Source: an uncultured Hyphomonadaceae bacterium (lineage in GTDB: Bacteria; Pseudomonadota; Alphaproteobacteria; Caulobacterales; Hyphomonadaceae). From it: 9,434 bases of DNA. Both the position numbers and the translations under genes were made by a program. The stretch is from NCBI GenBank assembly GCA_937873805.1, contig CALMWO010000367.1:1-9434 (forward strand). Reading direction: 5' to 3'. Below, in pieces: positions 5,154 to 9,434 of this stretch. How positions within the stretch are numbered: the stretch's first letter is position 1; every line of letters begins with the position of its first letter. The notes under the pieces were generated by a model. It was not told the DNA's origin. It saw only the letters and a program-made list of their open reading frames with translations, and made no database searches.

Positions 5154-7337
5154 ATGGCTGAGGGGTTTTCGGGTAGTCCGCGAGTCGGGCTTGCCGACAC
5201 TATTTCCGAACAGCGCGGGGAAGCGACCGCCGCCAACTGGCTGACGCGTACCCGGAATGGGCTCTTGACGATTTGCGCCGGCAGCATCGGCCTTGTGCTG
5301 GCAGGCGTACTCGTCTGGCATTTCTTCGTCGGCGCTGTCCTGGTGACGCCCGACGCCATCGCATGGTTCGCCGCCGCGTCCGCGCTCTTCGTCCTGCCGA
5401 TCCTGCTCCTGTCGCTCGACTCCAGCGACAACATGGGCCTTGGCCCAAAGCTCACCGTGCCCCTGTCCACGCTGCTCGTGCTTGCCATTGCCTCCGTCGT
5501 CGCGCTGGCTGACCGAACCAATCACCTCCACATCTTCGAAGCGGCAGACGGCGCCCCACAAGTCTTTCCTCTGATCGCATTGTTCACCTTCGTCGTCGTC
5601 GCCTTCATCCCTCGCATCTGGAATGCGGCTCGCTTCACGGATTTCAAGCAACGCGAGATCGATGCGCGCGAAGCCGACGCCGTGCGCAAACGCCAGCAAG
5701 GCGACAAGGCCGCGCAACAGCGCGCCGCTGAGTTGTCGAAACGCGCGCAGGAGCAGGACGACGCGGAAGCGCTCGGCGCCTTTGTCGCCACAGTCGTCGT
5801 GCTTGGAATCGTGGCCTTGGCATGGTTCGCAGGTAGCCTTGGCGACGGCATGGGCCTGCGCAACGGCGTTGGGGTGACGATCGCCGCTGGCGTTATCAGC
5901 CTCTTCGCTATCGTTATCTTCCTCGATTGGATTGCCGAAGCCGCTCCTATCCGCATCGCCAGCAGGGCGGTTCGGGGATTCTCGCGTCGCGTCAGCGGCC
6001 TCGCGAATTTCTACAACGCCATCGATGCGGTCCTCGTCCGCATCGGCGCACACGCGGCTGGTATGGAGCATCGCCATATGGGCAGCCGCTATTTCGTGCT
6101 CGCGGGCACGATGCTCACGTTGGCCGTTCTCGCCTGGAACCTGCCCGCGCCAATCGGGCTCATCCCCGCCGCCATCGGCCTGCTGCTGGCCCTCTCCGTT
6201 TCACGCCTTTGGAGCTGGGTCGAAGATGATCGCAACCTCGCTTCAATCACGCGCTTCAATCCGGACGCGCCAATCAAGGTTGGTTTCCGCGAAGACTTCC
6301 GGGACGAAACGCTGCTTGGGTTTGTGTTCGTCCTCGTGATCATACCAATCGCGCTCATGCAGGCTGACAAGGGCCTCTTCAACTTGAAGCTCTTTATCGC
6401 CCAGACGGACGCGGCCAAAGACAATCTCGATCTTTGGCTGGGTTACTACGGCTTCGAACTAGCCAAGGCGCTGCCCGTCATCGACTGGGCCGACATTTAT
6501 AAGCTGCAACCCGGTGACGACCTGTTGCACCCGAACGGCCCGATGGGGATGCACGCCGTCTTCGCCGCCCGCATTGCCGTCGATCTCGTACTCATCGCTT
6601 CCTTGCTGCAGGCGATCGCCATCGCGACACGGAACCGGCAACAAAAGGCGCTCTTCGCCGCTGGCCACATCAACCGTCTCGACGAACTCGTGGAGAAGGA
6701 AGAGATCAAGCGAGCCCTGAATCGGCCTCGCGTCGACTGGTTCAAGGGGAACCTGAACTTTCGTCGCTATGATCGCGAGCGCCTGAAGCAAATCTACTTC
6801 AGCTCGACAAGCAGCCGCGAACGCACCTTCATCGAGACGATCTTCAACGAGGCCGGCGAAAACCTCGACAAGGCGGTGATCGTGCTGGAACGCATCGCCA
6901 GCAGCCACGGCAGCGAACTGGAGCTGTACCGCACCCTGGACGCCGTAAAAAACGAGCACAGCTCGGGAAGCCACACGGTTTTGGTTGGCGACCTCGTCGA
7001 GATCATGGCTGCCCTTCGCTCGCGTTCCGGCCTCAAGGATTTCAAATTCGCGCTCATGAAGTTCGCGACCGAGATCGGCTCGACTTACGAGGTCGTCGAC
7101 ATGCTCGACCGCATCATCTTCAGCTCGCTCCGCGACACCTTCCAGTACACCCGGATTGAAGCGGCCAGGCTTTTGACCGGCCTGGTCCCGAAACTGACCG
7201 ACTGCCAGCAGGTCCGCGAGCTAATTCAGGCTGTAGCTACGCGGCGCACCGAGGCGTTTGGCTCTTCCCAGTTCGCACCCGACGCGCTTCTCCAGGCCCT
7301 GCACATTCGTGAAGCGGATGTTTGCCCACCCGGCTGA
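5154..7337 (+). CDS. Large polytopic membrane protein with helical C-terminal domain, unknown function
   Basis: The 727-residue product is not one I can assign to a named family. About ten membrane helices are apparent, near residues 36-58, 67-87, 100-119, 135-153, 205-227, 238-258, 312-329, 332-349, 386-403 and 466-491. Between helices 4 and 5 lies a highly charged, Ala/Arg/Gln/Glu-rich helical stretch (163-204) that looks like a coiled coil. A conserved-looking segment LGYYGFELAKALPVIDWADIYKL (429-451) precedes the last helix; I have a vague recollection of similar segments in alphaproteobacterial membrane proteins with variable C-termini. Residues 495-727 are soluble and mainly helical, possibly HEAT-like repeats, with no Walker, protease or nuclease motif. 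The ATG at 5154 follows GGGGGG at 5143-5148; the frame stays open upstream into the amidohydrolase gene, but that extension has no membrane or family-like character and no ribosome binding site. Confidence 0.85.
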   Translation: MAEGFSGSPRVGLADTISEQRGEATAANWLTRTRNGLLTICAGSIGLVLAGVLVWHFFVGAVLVTPDAIAWFAAASALFVLPILLLSLDSSDNMGLGPKLTVPLSTLLVLAIASVVALADRTNHLHIFEAADGAPQVFPLIALFTFVVVAFIPRIWNAARFTDFKQREIDAREADAVRKRQQGDKAAQQRAAELSKRAQEQDDAEALGAFVATVVVLGIVALAWFAGSLGDGMGLRNGVGVTIAAGVISLFAIVIFLDWIAEAAPIRIASRAVRGFSRRVSGLANFYNAIDAVLVRIGAHAAGMEHRHMGSRYFVLAGTMLTLAVLAWNLPAPIGLIPAAIGLLLALSVSRLWSWVEDDRNLASITRFNPDAPIKVGFREDFRDETLLGFVFVLVIIPIALMQADKGLFNLKLFIAQTDAAKDNLDLWLGYYGFELAKALPVIDWADIYKLQPGDDLLHPNGPMGMHAVFAARIAVDLVLIASLLQAIAIATRNRQQKALFAAGHINRLDELVEKEEIKRALNRPRVDWFKGNLNFRRYDRERLKQIYFSSTSSRERTFIETIFNEAGENLDKAVIVLERIASSHGSELELYRTLDAVKNEHSSGSHTVLVGDLVEIMAALRSRSGLKDFKFALMKFATEIGSTYEVVDMLDRIIFSSLRDTFQYTRIEAARLLTGLVPKLTDCQQVRELIQAVATRRTEAFGSSQFAPDALLQALHIREADVCPPG

Positions 7338-7410
7338 TGCAGAAAACCGACGAGAACAAACCGTAAATCAACGGCCTACAGTACTGCCCTTGCGCAAAGG
7401 GAAAACCCCA

Positions 7411-7418
7411 GCCAGATC
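7411..7418 (+). promoter_or_regulatory. Candidate -10 element for a leaderless helicase transcript
   Basis: GCCAGATC matches 7 of 8 positions of the Caulobacter-type -10 GCTANAWC. Its 3' end is 8 bases before the helicase ATG, so transcription would begin at or next to the start codon. A poor -35 candidate (TTGCGCA, 7390-7396) lies 14 bases upstream. Confidence 0.3.
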
Positions 7419-7426
7419 AGCGCGGA

Positions 7427-9434
7427 ATGACCGATTCCCGCGATCCTTCCGACATCCCCTTCCCTGACGACGAACCCCTCGCCGGCAACCCCGCCCGCGA
7501 GCCCGGTTCGGACGATGACGAACCTATTGCCGAAGGCGCCGCCCCGCCCCTGTCCTTCTTCCAGCTTCCCGACGAGGAGGAGCCGCCCCTCCCTGAGGAG
7601 AGAGGCGATGATGCGGGCGACAGCCACTATGCCGAGCCGGAGCTGGAGATCGACACACGCCCCATCTCGCAGCGCGCAGCCGCCCCTCGCCCACAGCGCG
7701 CGGCAGACCCGAACGCAGACTATCTGAAAGGCCTCAACACGGAACAGCGCGAAGCGGTGATGTCCACCGAGGGGCCGCTGCTGGTTCTCGCAGGCGCCGG
7801 CACGGGTAAGACCCGCGTGCTGACCACGCGCGTCGCCCACATCCTTGCCCAGCGCAAGGCGTGGCCGTCGCAGATGCTGGTCGTCACCTTCACCAACAAG
7901 GCCGCGCGCGAAATGCGCGAACGCACGCTTGCCCTGATCGGCCCCGATGGCGAGGGCCTGCGCTGGTTCGGCACCTTCCACTCCGTCTCGGCGCAGATCC
8001 TCCGCCGCCATGCGGAGCTGGTGAAGCTCAAGTCCGGCTTCACCGTGCTCGACACCGACGACCAGCTGCGCCTGATCCGCCAGATCCTCGACGCCGAAGG
8101 CATCGATCAGAAACGCTGGACGCCGCGTTATCTCGCCTCGCTGATCGACGGGTGGAAGAACCGCGCCATCTGGCCGGAGAAGCTGCCGCACGACGAGGCG
8201 CGCCAGTTCGCCGAGGGCAAGGGCAAGAAGCTCTACGAGATCTACCAGAACCGGCTCGCCACGCTGAACGCGGTCGATTTCGGCGACCTGCTGCTCCACA
8301 CCATCCGCATCTTCACCGAGCATCCTGAAGTGCTCGCCGACTACCACGCCAAGTTCAAATACCTGCTGGTCGACGAATACCAGGACACCAACGTCGCGCA
8401 GTATCTCTGGCTGCGCCTGCTGGCGCAGGGCAACAACAACATCTGCTGCGTGGGCGATGACGACCAGTCCATCTATGGCTGGCGCGGCGCGGAGGTTGAG
8501 AACATCCTTCGCTTCGAGCGTGACTTCCCCGGATCGAAAGTCATCCGCCTCGAGCAGAACTACCGCTCCACCGCCCACATCCTCGCTGCAGCGTCCCACG
8601 TCATCGCGCAGAACGCCTCGCGCCTCGGCAAGACGCTGCGCACGGATGCAGGCGCGGGCGATCTCGTGAAGGTCCGCGGCGTCTGGGATGGCGAGCAGGA
8701 AGCCCGCCTCATCTCCGACGATATCGACTCATGGCGCCAATCTGGCCGCCGCTACGACCAGTGCGCCGTGCTCGTCCGCGCGTCGTGGCAGATGCGCGCC
8801 TTCGAGGAACGCTTCATCGTCACCGGCACGCCCTATCGCGTCATCGGCGGCCCGCGCTTCTTCGAGCGCGCCGAGATCCGCGACGCCATGGCCTATCTCC
8901 GCCTCATCCGCTCGGAAGCCGACGACCTCGCCTTCGAGCGCATCGTCAACCAGCCCAAGCGCGGCGTGGGCGACACCACCGTGCAGAAACTCCACGTCGT
9001 CGCGCGGAGCATGAACACCTATCTCACCCGCGCCGCCGAGATCGAGATCCGCTCCGAGAACATCAAGGGCCCCGGCCGCACCGGCGTCCGCCGCTTCATC
9101 CTCGACATGGAACGCTGGCGCGCGCAGGCCGGCACGACCGAACACCCGCGCCTCCTCGAAATCATCCTCGAGGAGAGCGGCTACACAGACATGCTGCAGG
9201 CCGACAAATCCCCGCAGAGCCAGACCCGCCTCGACAACCTGAAGGAACTCGTCCGCGCGATGGGTGCGTTCGACACGCTCAACGCCTTCCTCGAACACGT
9301 CGAACTCGTGATGGACAATGCAGAGGGCAAGGGCTCGGAGGATCAGGTCCAGATCCTCACCCTCCACTCCGCCAAGGGCCTCGAATGGCCGATGGTATTC
9401 CTGCCCGGCTGGGAGGAGGAAGTCTTCCCTTCCC
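7427..9434 (+). CDS. uvrD: UvrD/PcrA/Rep-type superfamily 1A DNA helicase (3' truncated by window)
   Basis: The 669 visible residues form most of an ATP-dependent 3'-5' DNA helicase, which in this family acts in nucleotide excision and mismatch repair and in clearing proteins from DNA. Motifs in order: Q-motif LNTEQ (103-107), Walker A AGAGTGKT (122-129), motif Ia VVTFTNKAAREM (152-163), Ib FGTFHS, Walker B DEYQD (316-320), motif III VGDDDQSIYGWRGA (342-355), motif IV LEQNYRS (375-381) and motif V TLHSAKGLE (645-653). Motif VI lies beyond the edge. Before the core there is an acidic, Pro-rich leader of about 95 residues, probably disordered. The ATG at 7427 is the first possible start after an in-frame stop at 7364-7366, and no Shine-Dalgarno site precedes it. 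The gene is 89 bases downstream of the membrane protein stop. UvrD versus PcrA or Rep naming cannot be fixed from this portion. Confidence 0.95.
   Translation, partial: MTDSRDPSDIPFPDDEPLAGNPAREPGSDDDEPIAEGAAPPLSFFQLPDEEEPPLPEERGDDAGDSHYAEPELEIDTRPISQRAAAPRPQRAADPNADYLKGLNTEQREAVMSTEGPLLVLAGAGTGKTRVLTTRVAHILAQRKAWPSQMLVVTFTNKAAREMRERTLALIGPDGEGLRWFGTFHSVSAQILRRHAELVKLKSGFTVLDTDDQLRLIRQILDAEGIDQKRWTPRYLASLIDGWKNRAIWPEKLPHDEARQFAEGKGKKLYEIYQNRLATLNAVDFGDLLLHTIRIFTEHPEVLADYHAKFKYLLVDEYQDTNVAQYLWLRLLAQGNNNICCVGDDDQSIYGWRGAEVENILRFERDFPGSKVIRLEQNYRSTAHILAAASHVIAQNASRLGKTLRTDAGAGDLVKVRGVWDGEQEARLISDDIDSWRQSGRRYDQCAVLVRASWQMRAFEERFIVTGTPYRVIGGPRFFERAEIRDAMAYLRLIRSEADDLAFERIVNQPKRGVGDTTVQKLHVVARSMNTYLTRAAEIEIRSENIKGPGRTGVRRFILDMERWRAQAGTTEHPRLLEIILEESGYTDMLQADKSPQSQTRLDNLKELVRAMGAFDTLNAFLEHVELVMDNAEGKGSEDQVQILTLHSAKGLEWPMVFLPGWEEEVFPS

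Noticed and set aside
5109..6077. Leftward 322-residue open frame inside the large membrane protein gene
   Set aside because: Its translation is a charged, low-complexity shadow; the rightward frame has clear alternating membrane helices and a ribosome binding site.
7385..7405. Short hairpin CCCTT/AAGGG as a terminator of the large membrane protein gene
   Set aside because: Only a 5-base stem, followed by A's rather than T's on the plus strand.

Overview
The window is GC-rich and tightly packed. It looks like chromosomal DNA of an alphaproteobacterium of the Caulobacterales/Hyphomonadaceae type. The grounds are an Usg-family gene, a palindromic intergenic element of a kind I know from alphaproteobacterial genomes, and promoter candidates that fit the Caulobacter-type housekeeping pattern (TTGACGS / GCTANAWC). 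There is no rRNA, tRNA, CRISPR array, insertion sequence or prophage gene. Taxonomy is inferred, not proven.

Layout: the 3' end of an unidentified gene (1-129) is followed by a REP-like palindrome. A rightward cluster follows: a secreted TraB/GumN-family protein, a small four-helix membrane protein and a 63-residue XRE-type regulator, closely spaced and probably co-transcribed. A leftward usg gene (1893-2159) converges on this cluster. A small alanine/lysine-rich unknown protein (2294-2647) and a secreted serine esterase (2893-3600) are also leftward; the esterase is followed by two consecutive terminator-like hairpins. Divergent from the esterase is an exported amidohydrolase (3791-5032), whose likely promoter places transcription initiation in or beside a run of ten A's. 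Then comes a 727-residue polytopic membrane protein that I do not recognise (5154-7337). The window ends inside a UvrD/PcrA/Rep-type helicase gene (7427 to the edge) with a long acidic N-terminal leader and no visible Shine-Dalgarno site.

How the genes fit together: the region is mostly housekeeping and envelope genes, not a recognisable single system. The esterase/amidohydrolase pair could act on exported or periplasmic substrates. The small membrane protein plus XRE regulator form a two-gene module. The best candidate for undescribed biology is the 727-residue protein, with about ten membrane segments, a charged helical insert between membrane segments and a soluble helical C-terminal domain of about 230 residues. 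I see no firm evidence for a new multi-gene system.
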